A DNA stretch of 64,000 nt from Pseudaeromonas sp963677375 (GTDB lineage Bacteria; Pseudomonadota; Gammaproteobacteria; Enterobacterales; Aeromonadaceae): the NCBI GenBank assembly GCA_963677375.2, contig CAXXIF010000012.1:248001-312000 (forward strand), read 5' to 3'. Numbering within the stretch: the stretch's first letter is position 1; each line of letters starts with the position of its first letter. Below, one piece after another: positions 1 to 8,876 of this stretch. The translations under genes were made by a program, and so were the position numbers. The notes beneath the pieces were generated by a model. It did no database searches. It saw nothing but the letters and a program-made list of their open reading frames with translations, and had not been told where the DNA came from.

Positions 1-2
1 CG

Positions 3-737
3 AATGAGGAAGCACCTCTTCCGGATTGGCGCCGCCTATTCACCCTGAGCCTGCTGCTCTTTCCGCTATGGAGTCTGGCGACACCTGTGGAGCCGGTTGC
101 TCTGCCACAGGCGCTGACCCGGTACGCGAGTCAGGAGTTGGAGCAGCAACTGACCACGCTAGGCTGGCAGGCCGTTGCGGTTCACTACGCACCTTGGCTA
201 CCGGAGGGCGCACGTCAGCTCCCGCCCTGCAAACAACCGCTGCAGATCCAGCGCAGTAATCCCCAGACCCCGGCCTGGGGCCGGTTAAGCTATCAGCTAA
301 GTTGCCCCACAGAGCCGGTATGGCACACCCGGGGGCGGGTCGATGTCAGCCTGAGTCTGGAATTGTGGGTCGCCCGTCAAGGGCTGAAGAAGGGACATGT
401 ATTACAAGCGAGCGACCTGCAAAGCCGGGTGGTGACCGTGGACCGCCTGTTCCGCAGTTTCACCCCGATCCAGCAATCCCTGCTCGGCTATCGCACCTTG
501 CGCAAGATCCGCGCCGGGCAACTGCTCAGTGCCAGCGACCTGGGCGCCCCGCTGGCCGTACACAAGGGCGATGAGGTGGCCATCTATGCCCGCACGCCCG
601 GGTTCAGCGCCAGTATGCGCGGCATCGCCCTGGCGGATGGTGAACTGGGGGATACCATTGCGGTGCGCAATCTCAGCAGCAACAAGGAGTTGCAGGCTAC
701 CGTCACTGCCGCAGGCGAAGTTGAAACCCGGTTCTAG
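3..737 (+). CDS. flgA: Lateral flagellar P-ring assembly chaperone FlgA (5' end outside window)
   Basis: FlgA is a periplasmic chaperone that helps polymerise the FlgI P-ring around the rod. The reading frame is open to the left edge and has no ATG before the hydrophobic stretch at 30-80 (FTLSLLLFPLWSLA), which reads as a signal peptide, so the true start lies upstream of the window. A GTG at 87 would remove the signal peptide and is not credible. The C-terminal half has the SAF/antifreeze-like pattern of FlgA (LKKGHVLQASDL, then IRAGQLLSASDL, then KGDEV). It is followed by flgM and flgN on the same strand, as in lateral flagellar clusters where flgAMN diverges from flgBCD. The assignment to the lateral system comes from the neighbours. 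Confidence 0.85.
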   Translation, partial: NEEAPLPDWRRLFTLSLLLFPLWSLATPVEPVALPQALTRYASQELEQQLTTLGWQAVAVHYAPWLPEGARQLPPCKQPLQIQRSNPQTPAWGRLSYQLSCPTEPVWHTRGRVDVSLSLELWVARQGLKKGHVLQASDLQSRVVTVDRLFRSFTPIQQSLLGYRTLRKIRAGQLLSASDLGAPLAVHKGDEVAIYARTPGFSASMRGIALADGELGDTIAVRNLSSNKELQATVTAAGEVETRF

Positions 738-775
738 GTTCGCAGCAGCCGTTAGCTGAAGAAGACAAACCGGCC

Positions 776-802
776 TAAAGTTTTCCGCCAGGTCCGTCGC
801 TT
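776..802 (+). promoter_or_regulatory. Possible sigma-28 promoter before flgM
   Basis: TAAAGTTT at 776-783 is identical to the sigma-28 (FliA) -35 consensus and lies 55 bases before flgM. About 11 bases later the sequence (CGTCGCTT) matches the -10 consensus GCCGATAA poorly. flgM having its own sigma-28 promoter is known in Salmonella; here only the -35 half is convincing. Confidence 0.3.
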
Positions 803-837
803 CTTTTCAAGTAGCACACTTATTTGCAGGAGGCGGC

Positions 838-1140
838 ATGAAAATTACCAATGATGCCCGTGACTTCACCAGCAGCGCATTATCGTCCAGTTCCACCAGC
901 CGGAATTCGACGCCTCAGGAAACCACGCCAGGCACCACGGCCGTGACGGGATACCAGAATCCGGAAAGCAGTATCAGCCGCGATGCCTTGTGGCTGGATG
1001 CCACCCAACAGGAACTGGCAACCACCAGTGATGTGGATATGGAGAAGGTTCAACAGTTACAGCAGGCCATCGCCAACGGCGAACTGAAACTGGACACTCA
1101 GGCACTGAGCGAAGCGATTCTGGAGATGCACCGCGAATGA
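838..1140 (+). CDS. flgM: Lateral anti-sigma-28 factor FlgM
   Basis: A 100-residue protein of the FlgM family, which binds and inhibits the flagellar sigma-28 factor until it is exported through the completed hook. The N-terminal half is rich in Ser/Thr and probably disordered. The C-terminal half (about residues 55-100, VDMEKVQQLQQAIANGEL...) is the helical sigma-binding region typical of FlgM. The start is set by a strong ribosome binding site (aggagg) 5 bases before the ATG. The stop overlaps the flgN start by 4 bases (ATGA). It follows flgA after 100 bases. Confidence 0.85.
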   Translation: MKITNDARDFTSSALSSSSTSRNSTPQETTPGTTAVTGYQNPESSISRDALWLDATQQELATTSDVDMEKVQQLQQAIANGELKLDTQALSEAILEMHRE

Positions 1141-1592
1141 CCCGAAGTGACATCATCAAGAGCCTGATTCTTGGAATACAAATGGACGTTGCACATTATG
1201 CCGAGTTGCAGCGTTTACTCGAACATCAGTTCCAGTTGCTCAAGGCTCGGGATACGGCCGCCATTACCGCCCTGAATCACGACCACCAAACCCTGGTCGC
1301 CAAATTACAGTGTTCCGCCGGTGAACGCTCCCGCCAGTTGGATTTGTTGGGAATTAAACCCGATGACCATGGCATGACGACTCTTCTGGGACAGTTGCCG
1401 CCAGTACTCAAACTACGACTGAAACCCGTGTGGAATCGATTGTGCAAACTGCTGCACCAGTGTCAGCACCAGAACGAGATCAATGGCCGGCTGTTGCGTT
1501 GTCAGTACGATGTGATTCAACGCATGCTGCACGGCGAACCCAGTTACGATTACGCCCCGCAACTCTTCGGTGGCCACAACGCGGGTTATTAA
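1137..1592 (+). CDS. flgN: Lateral flagellar chaperone FlgN
   Basis: A 151-residue, mostly helical cytoplasmic protein. FlgN is the export chaperone for the hook-filament junction proteins FlgK and FlgL. The family is poorly conserved in sequence; the call rests on length, helical content with leucine/glutamine heptads and its position directly after flgM with a 4-base overlap. It ends 19 bases from the convergent fliJ gene, so no separate terminator fits between them. Confidence 0.75.
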   Translation: MTRSDIIKSLILGIQMDVAHYAELQRLLEHQFQLLKARDTAAITALNHDHQTLVAKLQCSAGERSRQLDLLGIKPDDHGMTTLLGQLPPVLKLRLKPVWNRLCKLLHQCQHQNEINGRLLRCQYDVIQRMLHGEPSYDYAPQLFGGHNAGY

Positions 1593-1610
1593 GCGCCTCG
1601 ACGCGTCCCA

Positions 1611-2015
1611 TCAGCGGCCAAACCGCTGGTTATTGAACTCATCCAGACTCTGTTGCTGCCGGCGGTGCTGCTGATATAGCACCGCCTCGGCCCGCTGCCG
1701 CAGTAACAACTCAAGCCCTTTGACCTTGCCAATCTGCGCCCGTAACAGCCCTTCCAAATGACTCAGATCCTGTCGCGCCAGCGCCACCTTGTCCACCTGC
1801 TGCAGCCAGAGGCGCTCCATCTGCCGTCGCATATGGTAGTAATTTTCCCGGATCAGCAGTTGCCGCAGATCCAGTCCCTGTTCCATCTCGGCCAGCAAGC
1901 GCGCCAGCGTCTGCTCACGCTCCTGCTCCCGCTGGATGCGCTGCAGGATTTTGCCACGTTCAGTCCCCAGCCGCTCCAGCTCCTGACGCTGCATGTCCAG
2001 ATAACGGTTCAGCAT
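1611..2015 (-). CDS. fliJ: Lateral flagellar export protein FliJ
   Basis: A 134-residue basic, glutamine/arginine-rich coiled-coil protein, last gene of the lafK-fliEFGHIJ run. FliJ is the soluble stalk of the FliI ATPase ring and an escort that recycles export chaperones. Its ATG overlaps the fliI stop by one base, indicating translational coupling. Sequence conservation in this family is low, so position carries much of the weight. Confidence 0.8.
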   Translation of the reverse strand: MLNRYLDMQRQELERLGTERGKILQRIQREQEREQTLARLLAEMEQGLDLRQLLIRENYYHMRRQMERLWLQQVDKVALARQDLSHLEGLLRAQIGKVKGLELLLRQRAEAVLYQQHRRQQQSLDEFNNQRFGR

Positions 2016-3340
2016 CAGCTCAACAACTGCCGCAGATCGTGAAGACTATCGGCGAAAGAACTTTGTTCTTGCAGCCCTTGTTGCAAAAAGTGGGCAATGG
2101 CCGGATGCCGACGTACCGCCTCATCCATATCCGGGTCTAATCCGGCTTGATAGCCGCCCAGAGGCAGCAACTCCCGCACCTGCTGGTAACGCCCCGACAG
2201 CTGCCGTAAGCGGGTCGCCAGCGCCAGTTGTTCACCCGCCACCACCTGTGGCATGACCCGACTCACAGAGGCATTGATGTCGATGGCCGGATAATGGCCC
2301 TGCTCGGCCAACTGGCGACTGAGGACTATATGACCATCGAGGATCGCCCGCGCCGCATCGGCAATCGGGTCTTGCTGATCATCACCTTCGGCTAATACGG
2401 TGTAGAAGGCCGTCAGACTGCCGCTGGCCTGCTCGCCGTTGCCCGCCCGTTCCACCAACTGGGTCAGCAGGGAGAACACCGAGGGCGGATAACCCCGGGT
2501 CGCCGGAGGTTCCCCCAGAGCCAGACCGATCTCCCGCTGGGCCTGGGCATAACGGGTTAACGAATCCATCAGCAACAACACATCCTGACCCCGATCCCGA
2601 TAGTACTCGGCCAGGCGATGGCACAACTGGGCGGCGCGCAGCCGCTGCAACGGCGATTGGTCGGCGGGCGCCGCCACCACGATAGACTTGCGGCGCCCTT
2701 CGGGCCCCAGACAGTGATCGATGAATTCACGGACTTCCCGCCCCCGTTCGCCAATCAGCCCCACAATCACCACCTGAGCCTGGGTGTAACGGGTCATCAT
2801 CCCCAAGAGCATACTTTTCCCGACCCCGGAGCCCGCAAACAGTCCGAGGCGCTGCCCCTTGCCGGGAGTCAGCAGGGCATTGATGGCGCGGATGCCGACA
2901 TCCAGTGGTTCGGTCACCGGTTGGCGTAATAGCGGGTTGGGGGTTGGCATGATCAACGAGGCGGCGTGGCCCCGGTTCGGCAAGGGCAGGCCATCCAGCG
3001 GCTGCAACAGCCCATCCACCACCCGCCCCAGCAGATGATCACCCAGCCACAGCTCAACCTCATGATCCAGCGGCTCCACCCGGGCGCCAACACTCAACTG
3101 GCGAGTCAGCTCCAGGGGCATCAGATAGGCGATCTCGCGATCAAAACCGACCACTTCAGCGGCCAGCTGGCGTCCATCCCGGGTCGAGACCCGACAACGT
3201 TGCCCCAACGTCAACTGGCAACCTGTCACTTCCAGGGTCAGACCCGTCACCCGCACCAGACGCCCGTAATGTCGCGTGATCTCGATGGCTGGCAACGGCG
3301 ACTGCAATCGCGCCAACCCCTCCTCCCAGCGACTTAACAT
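2015..3340 (-). CDS. fliI: Lateral flagellar type III export ATPase FliI
   Basis: A 441-residue F1-beta-like ATPase that powers flagellar type III export with FliH and FliJ. The Walker A motif GLFAGSGVGKSMLLG lies near residues 165-180. The DSLTRYAQAQREIGLALGEPP block and the GSLTAFYTVL..DDQQDPIAD segment are FliI/type III ATPase signatures. The length is normal for the family. The start codon overlaps the end of fliH by 7 bases. It is a second-system copy; a polar-flagellum fliI is expected elsewhere in the genome (inference). Confidence 0.95.
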   Translation of the reverse strand: MLSRWEEGLARLQSPLPAIEITRHYGRLVRVTGLTLEVTGCQLTLGQRCRVSTRDGRQLAAEVVGFDREIAYLMPLELTRQLSVGARVEPLDHEVELWLGDHLLGRVVDGLLQPLDGLPLPNRGHAASLIMPTPNPLLRQPVTEPLDVGIRAINALLTPGKGQRLGLFAGSGVGKSMLLGMMTRYTQAQVVIVGLIGERGREVREFIDHCLGPEGRRKSIVVAAPADQSPLQRLRAAQLCHRLAEYYRDRGQDVLLLMDSLTRYAQAQREIGLALGEPPATRGYPPSVFSLLTQLVERAGNGEQASGSLTAFYTVLAEGDDQQDPIADAARAILDGHIVLSRQLAEQGHYPAIDINASVSRVMPQVVAGEQLALATRLRQLSGRYQQVRELLPLGGYQAGLDPDMDEAVRRHPAIAHFLQQGLQEQSSFADSLHDLRQLLS

Positions 3341-4026
3341 GGCGCCTCGGTCAGTATGCTACGCACATGAGCCATGGACTGGGCCAGGCGATCCGCGCAC
3401 AAGGATTCCACCGTACTGTCCGGGCTACCTATCCGGCAGTCGCCGCGGGCCAACTCGGGCTCCGGCAGCAACAGCCAGCCCTGACATTCCCGGATGCCGA
3501 CCGCCTGCAACGCCGCCACATCCTCCGGATGCAGCCACACCTTCAAGGGCCCGATATCCGAGGGCAAGCCCGCCAGGACTTGCTCAACCAAAGTGGCCCG
3601 TCGTTCCGGCGTTTGTTGCAGCTCATGTTGCACCACCTGCTGGGCAACCTGTTCTACCAATTGCAGCAACATCGCCTGTTGACTGGAGAGCTGGGCCTGT
3701 TCCCACTCAGCCAACCGGCTGATCAGGGTGGCGAGCGGCGCCATCGCTTGGTCGAAACGAGCACGTCCCTGCCGTTCTCCCTGTGCGAGCCCCTTGGTCA
3801 CGCCCTCTTTGAGCCCCTGCTCCAGTCCTTGCTGATAACCTTCCTGATGCCCACTCTGCTGACCGGCAGCGATCCCTTGCTCCACGCCTTGCTGATAACC
3901 CTGCTGGAAGGCTTGATGGGGATCTGGATGGGACATGCCGGGTACCCGCTGCGTCAACGCCGGAAACCGATAGGGCCGGATGGCGCTCTGCTCGTCCATC
4001 TGCAGGATATGCGGGGTTTTGCCCAT
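3334..4026 (-). CDS. fliH: Lateral flagellar export regulator FliH
   Basis: FliH binds FliI, holds it in check and docks it at the C-ring. The protein has 230 residues. Residues about 37-85 form a run of GxxxG-type repeats (QGYQQGVEQG, then HQEGYQQGLEQG, then GLKEGVTKG), a known hallmark of FliH. The C-terminal part has the E/DLRV...DIGPLKVWLHPEDV pattern shared with V-ATPase E/FliH proteins. The ATG shares one base with the fliG stop, and its stop overlaps fliI. Confidence 0.9.
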   Translation of the reverse strand: MGKTPHILQMDEQSAIRPYRFPALTQRVPGMSHPDPHQAFQQGYQQGVEQGIAAGQQSGHQEGYQQGLEQGLKEGVTKGLAQGERQGRARFDQAMAPLATLISRLAEWEQAQLSSQQAMLLQLVEQVAQQVVQHELQQTPERRATLVEQVLAGLPSDIGPLKVWLHPEDVAALQAVGIRECQGWLLLPEPELARGDCRIGSPDSTVESLCADRLAQSMAHVRSILTEAPC

Positions 4027-5063
4027 CAGCGCACCACCAGCTCATCAAACAGCATGTATTCGATCTCGCCCTGCTCCACCATGTCACGCACAACCTGCAT
4101 GATCTCGCTTCGGGCCTGCGCCACCTTGCTCAGAGAAACCGAACCCTGTCCCTGCATCTGGGTCTCAATCGCCAGCCCCATCCGTTTGGGCAAGGCACCC
4201 AACACAGCTTTGCGGAACTGGGTCTCGGTTCCCTTGAGAGCCACAGCCAACGTCTCTGACGGAACCTCCTGCAGTAACTGCTGCAGCACATCGGCACCCT
4301 GCCGCTTGAGGGTGTCGAAATCGAACATGTTCTTCTCGATATCCCCTGCCACCTTGGCATCGTACAGGCGCAGCATCTCCAGCATCTGGGAGCGATCCCC
4401 ACGATACCGGTTGAGAATATCCGCCACCTGACGGACGCCATCGACCTGAGCGCCCGCCTGTTCGGCCACATAGGCCAGACAACGCTCCAAAGTGCCGCGC
4501 AGCTCCTGCAGCACGACCTCACTGATCTCCTTGAGATTCGCCACCCGGAACAGCAGTTCGTCATGCTGGCTCTGGGGTAGAGTGTCCAGCACGGCCGAGG
4601 AGGTCTCGGACGGCAGAAAGGCCAGCAATACCGCCTGCATCTGCGGGTGTTCGTTGACGAAGAAGCGGCCCAGAACCTCGGGGGGCACCCACTGCAGCAG
4701 TTGCACATCACTCTGCACTTCGTCGCCATACAGGCCATCGAGCATGCTGCGGGCAAACTTGGGCCCCAGCGCCATATCCAGCGTCCGCTGCAGGTAGGAG
4801 CGCGAGGCACCGCTAATCCCACTTTGCTGCTTATACTGACCAAAGAACTGCTGCAGTATCCACTTCGCCTCTATGGTCGAGACATTGTGCAACTTGGAGA
4901 TGGCCCGGCTCAAACACTGGACTTCTTCACGATTCAACCGCTTGAAGATCTTGGCCGCCGACTCCTCGCCCATGCTCAACATCAGGATGGCCGCCTTTTC
5001 CAGGTCCTCAATCTGCAGGTCAATGGCAGACTGGTTGATATTAAGATCGATCATTGTTGCCAT
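4026..5063 (-). CDS. fliG: Lateral flagellar motor switch protein FliG
   Basis: FliG is the C-ring switch protein that touches the stator. It has 345 residues with the typical start LEKAAILMLSMGEESAAKIFKRL. The armadillo-like middle and the charged C-terminal torque helix (ETLAVALKGT followed by RKAVLGALPKRM) are recognisable. The start overlaps the fliF end by 23 bases; two in-frame ATGs (5063 and 5054) are possible, the first chosen by family length. It lies in the lafK-fliEFGHIJ operon. Confidence 0.95.
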   Translation of the reverse strand: MATMIDLNINQSAIDLQIEDLEKAAILMLSMGEESAAKIFKRLNREEVQCLSRAISKLHNVSTIEAKWILQQFFGQYKQQSGISGASRSYLQRTLDMALGPKFARSMLDGLYGDEVQSDVQLLQWVPPEVLGRFFVNEHPQMQAVLLAFLPSETSSAVLDTLPQSQHDELLFRVANLKEISEVVLQELRGTLERCLAYVAEQAGAQVDGVRQVADILNRYRGDRSQMLEMLRLYDAKVAGDIEKNMFDFDTLKRQGADVLQQLLQEVPSETLAVALKGTETQFRKAVLGALPKRMGLAIETQMQGQGSVSLSKVAQARSEIMQVVRDMVEQGEIEYMLFDELVVR

Positions 5064-6774
5064 TCACCCACAGTTTGATCACCTCGGTTACCCGGGTTGT
5101 TTCCTGGTCTACCAGCAGCTGCAAATGCTTGAGCTGCACATCATAGTCACTCCCCACTGGCGGCAACTCTTCAAGCCCCAGGGGCGGCAAGTCCATCTCG
5201 CCGGGCAACATATCTTCCAGGACCGCCATCATGCTCGGTGTCATCCCGCTCTTGCCACCCGACGATTCAACGCCCACGCCAGGTTCACGCTCCCTGGTAG
5301 CCACCTGTTCTACCAGGGCCGGCTTGTTCTGCTGCACCAGATGCTTGACCAGCGGACGTATGCCCAACAGGACCAAAACTAGACACAAAAGAGTACCTAT
5401 GCCATAGCGCAAGGCACTCAGCAGGATCGGTTTCTGCCACCAGGCTTCGCCATAGGAGCTCGGGTCCACCGCCGCCGGTGTAAAGGGGAAACTGGTCACA
5501 CTGATTTGATCACCGCGGTCTGCTTCGAAGCCCACCGCTCGCTGGACCATTGCCTCCATTTCCGTCAACTGCTCCTTGCTCCACCCGGCCTTCGGGGCAA
5601 TGCTCTGATTGAGCAACACGGAAACATGCAAGTGCTCCAGTCGCCCCATCTGGAACTGGGTATGGGTTACGGAGCGACCATTTTCATATTCTCGATTGAA
5701 TTCACTGCGCTGGCTCCGTGCATCGGCCGGTGTCTGGGTTGGCGCAGCCTTGTTCTTTTCGGTATCGGTCGCCGTCACCGGCGGCCGGTTCGAGAGCGAG
5801 CCCGGAATGCCAGTGGCAATTTTGTCCACCGAATCATTGTTCTTGCCGGTCTCACTGCGCAGCACCGGCGTCGGGTCCACGGTTTCGTGGGTCTCTTCCA
5901 CCTTATTGAAATTGACGTCGGCCGCGACCTGAATGCGGAAGTTGTCATTACCCAGCAAGGGATACAGCATGTCGGCAGCACGCTGGCGAATGTAATCCTC
6001 CAGACGGCGGACATAATCGATCTGCTGCAGACTCATTTGCCCCATGCTATCGGCATCGGCCAGCTCGGCACTCAACAGTCGACCGGTCTGGTCGACCACG
6101 GTCACCCCCTCGGGCTTGAGTCCACTGATGCTACCCGCCACCAGATTGACGATGGCCTCCACCTGCCCACGCTCCAGCCGTTGCCCGGCGGCCATATCCA
6201 GCATCACAGATGCGGTGGGACGCTCCTCATCACGACCGACAAACAGGGTGCGCTTCGGGATTGCCAGATGCACCCGGGCACTGCGTACCGCATCCAGTCC
6301 TATGATGGTCCGGGCCAGTTCACCCTCCAGAGCGTTGCGATAGCGCATATTCTCCATGAACTCGCTAGTACCCAGGCCGACCTTGGTATCCAGCCCTTCC
6401 ATCCCCGAAGGCATGGCCGCCCGCACTCCACGCGCCGCCAGGGCGATCCGCACCTGAGCCAACTGAGCTTCCGGTACCAACACTTGGCCACTGGCGGTGT
6501 CCAGTTTGAACGGCACCTGTTCCTTTTCCAGCAGCTCCAGAATGTTGGCGGTGTCGTACATCTCCTGACGGCCGTACAGTGGGACATAGTTCTGGCTGGC
6601 CGTCCACAGAATCACCACGATACTGGCAGCCACCACAGCCGCCAGCAGTGCAATCACCAGCACTGAACGATTGTCCCGCGACTGCTGACGCCAACGAACC
6701 CACCAGCCGCTCAGGCTCTGTTTGGCATCCTGGGCCCGGATATCGAGCCCACTCTTCTTGATCAACTCGCTCAT
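5041..6774 (-). CDS. fliF: Lateral flagellar MS-ring protein FliF
   Basis: FliF forms the inner-membrane MS-ring on which the C-ring and export gate assemble. The protein has 577 residues. There are two membrane segments, near residues 40-62 (VLVIALLAAVVAASIVVILW) and 455-480 (YGIGTLLCLVLVLLGI), with a large periplasmic region between them. The YscJ/FliF domain is clear (YVPLYG..., LELLEKEQVPFKL). The C-terminal tail that binds FliG is present. It lies 8 bases after fliE. Confidence 0.95.
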   Translation of the reverse strand: MSELIKKSGLDIRAQDAKQSLSGWWVRWRQQSRDNRSVLVIALLAAVVAASIVVILWTASQNYVPLYGRQEMYDTANILELLEKEQVPFKLDTASGQVLVPEAQLAQVRIALAARGVRAAMPSGMEGLDTKVGLGTSEFMENMRYRNALEGELARTIIGLDAVRSARVHLAIPKRTLFVGRDEERPTASVMLDMAAGQRLERGQVEAIVNLVAGSISGLKPEGVTVVDQTGRLLSAELADADSMGQMSLQQIDYVRRLEDYIRQRAADMLYPLLGNDNFRIQVAADVNFNKVEETHETVDPTPVLRSETGKNNDSVDKIATGIPGSLSNRPPVTATDTEKNKAAPTQTPADARSQRSEFNREYENGRSVTHTQFQMGRLEHLHVSVLLNQSIAPKAGWSKEQLTEMEAMVQRAVGFEADRGDQISVTSFPFTPAAVDPSSYGEAWWQKPILLSALRYGIGTLLCLVLVLLGIRPLVKHLVQQNKPALVEQVATREREPGVGVESSGGKSGMTPSMMAVLEDMLPGEMDLPPLGLEELPPVGSDYDVQLKHLQLLVDQETTRVTEVIKLWVNGNNDRS

Positions 6775-6782
6775 ACCGATCC

Positions 6783-7124
6783 CTACAGCGCCATATTCAT
6801 GATGTCATCGAAGCTCGTCATCACCTTGTTCCGACTCTGCACCAGAGCCGAGAAGCTCAGACCCGCTTTTTGTGCCGTAATCATGGCACCGACCATATCG
6901 GTACTCTGCCCCAGCTCCACCGCCTGCATCTGGGCGGCGGCGCTATTCTGCAAACTGTTTACTTGATTGACCGCTGAACTGAAAACATCCGCAAACGAGG
7001 TGGCAGACACCTCACTTCCCGCCAAGAGGGTGGCTGGTGCTATCTGTTCGCCTGCGGCGACTTGGCTCATCTCTTCCATACGACCCAACAGGGTGGCCTG
7101 GCTCGCCAGCATTTCTACTTGCAT
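6783..7124 (-). CDS. fliE: Lateral flagellar MS-ring/rod adaptor FliE
   Basis: A 113-residue protein that links the MS-ring to the proximal rod. The C-terminal motif (VGAMITAQKAGLSFSALVQSRNK...) with the ending SFDDIMNMAL is characteristic of FliE, which shares it with rod proteins. A ribosome binding site (aggaaag) precedes the ATG. It begins 13 bases after the lafK stop, so lafK and fliE are probably on one transcript. Confidence 0.9.
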   Translation of the reverse strand: MQVEMLASQATLLGRMEEMSQVAAGEQIAPATLLAGSEVSATSFADVFSSAVNQVNSLQNSAAAQMQAVELGQSTDMVGAMITAQKAGLSFSALVQSRNKVMTSFDDIMNMAL

Positions 7125-7137
7125 TAACTCTTTCCTC

Positions 7138-8538
7138 TTACTGACGGACCAACTGGTCGATATCGATTCCCTGTTCCCGCATCGCCGCTAACTTGTAACG
7201 CAAAGCACGAGTCGTCATACCCAGCGCTTCGGCCGTTCGGGTACGATGGCCGTGAAAACGGCGCAGGGTTTCGAGTACACATTGAAATTCAGCATTGCGT
7301 TTACTGCTATGCAGATCGGTGATTGGAAATGGCATCCCCGCCGATGCGGTTTCGGCATAAGGTTCCGCGATCGGGAACTGGGGGCAGTGGCTGGTGACCC
7401 CATGGGGTAATTGCAGATCATCGGGTTGCAGCGACAGGCCGCGGCACAGGATCAGCGCTCGTTGCACCACATTCTCCAGTTCACGGACGTTCCCCGGCCA
7501 GTCGTAACCGAGCAGTAACTGACTCGCCTCGAAACTCAAGGTATGACCCTGCTGTGGCGCATAGTGGTCGATGAAATGCTGGGCCAGCGGCAAGATATCT
7601 GCCGGGCGCTCCCGGAGTGCCGGCCAGCTGAGCGGCAGTACGTCGAGACGATAAAACAGATCCTGTCGAAATTCCCCGCGCGCGACCATAGCCCGGAGGT
7701 CCCGATTACTGGCCGCTATCACCCGGACATCCAGTTGAATAGCCTGATGACTACCCAGACGCTCCAGCGTGCGCTCCTGCAACACTCGTAACAGTTTCGC
7801 CTGCAGTGCCAGCGGCAGTTCGCCTATTTCATCCAGCACCAGGGTTCCCCCCTGAGCCTGCTCGAATTTACCCGGCATCGACTGGATGGCACCGGTAAAA
7901 GCCCCTTTGCTGTAACCAAACAGCATGGACTCCAGCATGTTTTCCGGTATGGCCGCACAATTCACCGCCACATAAGGGCCCTGTCGACGCGGCGACTGAG
8001 CATGGATGAATTGGGCCAGACACTCCTTTCCCGTCCCCGACTCCCCGGTAATCAGCACGGAGGCCGATGTGTGAGCCGCCCGCCGTGCCAACTGGATCAC
8101 CTGACGGGCGCCATGGGAGCGCACCACCAGGTTGGGCATCGGATGCAGCAGTAGCAGCATCTCCTGCAAAGCATGTTGCAATTGCTCTGCACTGAAAGGC
8201 TTATGCCGATAATCCACAGCGCCCAGCCGCAGCGCTTCTCCCGCCTCACGGCTCTGATGGGGCTCCACCAGAATCAGGATCAGCGCCGCCGGATAGCGAC
8301 GGTGCAGATCCGTCACAACCCGCCCGACGGGTTGGCTCAGGGAGTCTGTGTCGAGCAAGACCAGCGTCGGAGCTCGGCGCGGTGCCAGAGCATGGCTCAG
8401 TGTCGTCACCCACTCTGCATCGACTCCCCACGTCTGTAGGTTACTGGCATGCTGACGCAGTAAGCTTTGTCGAGGATCGAGAGCCAGAAGAGTCATTCCA
8501 TCTAGGGCTCGCATGGATTCATATAGTGGAATCGGCAT
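7138..8538 (-). CDS. lafK: Lateral flagellar master activator LafK (sigma-54 dependent)
   Basis: LafK is the enhancer-binding protein that activates lateral flagellar genes with sigma-54, homologous to FlrA/FleQ. The order is an N-terminal degenerate receiver-like domain (about 1-120), an AAA+ domain with Walker A GESGTGKE, the sigma-54 contact loop GAFTGA and Walker B TLVLDEIGEL, and a Fis-type helix-turn-helix at the C-terminus (RTAEALGMTTRALRYKL). The ATG at 8538 is preceded by ggag at 9 bases; in-frame alternatives at 8559 (ATG) and 8566-8568 (TTG) have no such site. A c-di-GMP riboswitch lies about 250 bases upstream on the same strand, which would make its expression c-di-GMP dependent. 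Confidence 0.93.
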   Translation of the reverse strand: MPIPLYESMRALDGMTLLALDPRQSLLRQHASNLQTWGVDAEWVTTLSHALAPRRAPTLVLLDTDSLSQPVGRVVTDLHRRYPAALILILVEPHQSREAGEALRLGAVDYRHKPFSAEQLQHALQEMLLLLHPMPNLVVRSHGARQVIQLARRAAHTSASVLITGESGTGKECLAQFIHAQSPRRQGPYVAVNCAAIPENMLESMLFGYSKGAFTGAIQSMPGKFEQAQGGTLVLDEIGELPLALQAKLLRVLQERTLERLGSHQAIQLDVRVIAASNRDLRAMVARGEFRQDLFYRLDVLPLSWPALRERPADILPLAQHFIDHYAPQQGHTLSFEASQLLLGYDWPGNVRELENVVQRALILCRGLSLQPDDLQLPHGVTSHCPQFPIAEPYAETASAGMPFPITDLHSSKRNAEFQCVLETLRRFHGHRTRTAEALGMTTRALRYKLAAMREQGIDIDQLVRQ

Positions 8539-8710
8539 GAAGACGTTCTCCGTAGACATCCAAGACAAGAGAACGGGAAAACAGCAGAAAACCAGAGGAT
8601 CATGTGCTCACTCGTTCATACACAATTTGTATCTGAGACCGGCTCGATACGAGATTGCTGACAATAAGCAAATGCAACGGAAGTGAAGGACGGACAGCGG
8701 ACAGATAAAC

Positions 8711-8745
8711 ACGCCCTCCTCCTGCGTCAATCACGCAAGAGGGCG
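8711..8745 (-). terminator. Hairpin in the lafK leader, likely expression platform
   Basis: On the minus strand CGCCCTCTTGCGT pairs with ACGCAGGAGGAGGGCG around a GATTG loop, a strong stem 45 bases downstream of the riboswitch aptamer. It is followed by only a weak U-rich stretch (TGTTTATCT), so it may be a leaky intrinsic terminator or a structural element. Confidence 0.5.
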
Positions 8746-8789
8746 AAAGCAAACAGGAGCAATACAGCGGACTCCCGACAGATCTGCTA

Positions 8790-8876
8790 TCTGGTAACCC
8801 CGCTTTCATAGCTCCGAAGCGGAGCGGTAGGCCGGAGGCTTTGCGTCCTGAGCTTTCGCTTCAGTTTGCCACTTTT
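8790..8876 (-). promoter_or_regulatory. Cyclic-di-GMP class I riboswitch (GEMM) upstream of lafK
   Basis: The minus strand reads, in order, GGCAAAC, the GCGAAAGC tetraloop hairpin, GGACGCAAAGCC, TCCGGCCTA, a stem CGCTCC/GGAGC and then GCGGGGTTACCAG. These are the conserved blocks of the GEMM-I aptamer in the correct order and spacing, including the GAAA tetraloop, its receptor side and the GGGGUUACC closing strand. The aptamer ends about 250 bases before the lafK start, in a 547-base gap after flhA. The rest of that gap (8881-9085 and 8539-8710) holds AT-rich DNA with no ORF I believe; I could not assign a promoter with confidence. Confidence 0.92.

Noticed and set aside
5506..6666. A 386-codon plus-strand ORF opposite fliF
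   Set aside because: Antisense of a conserved gene; no family resemblance.
8600..8809. A 69-codon minus-strand ORF between lafK and flhA
   Set aside because: Its start lies inside the GEMM aptamer and its body covers the leader hairpin; the RNA structure explains the sequence better.
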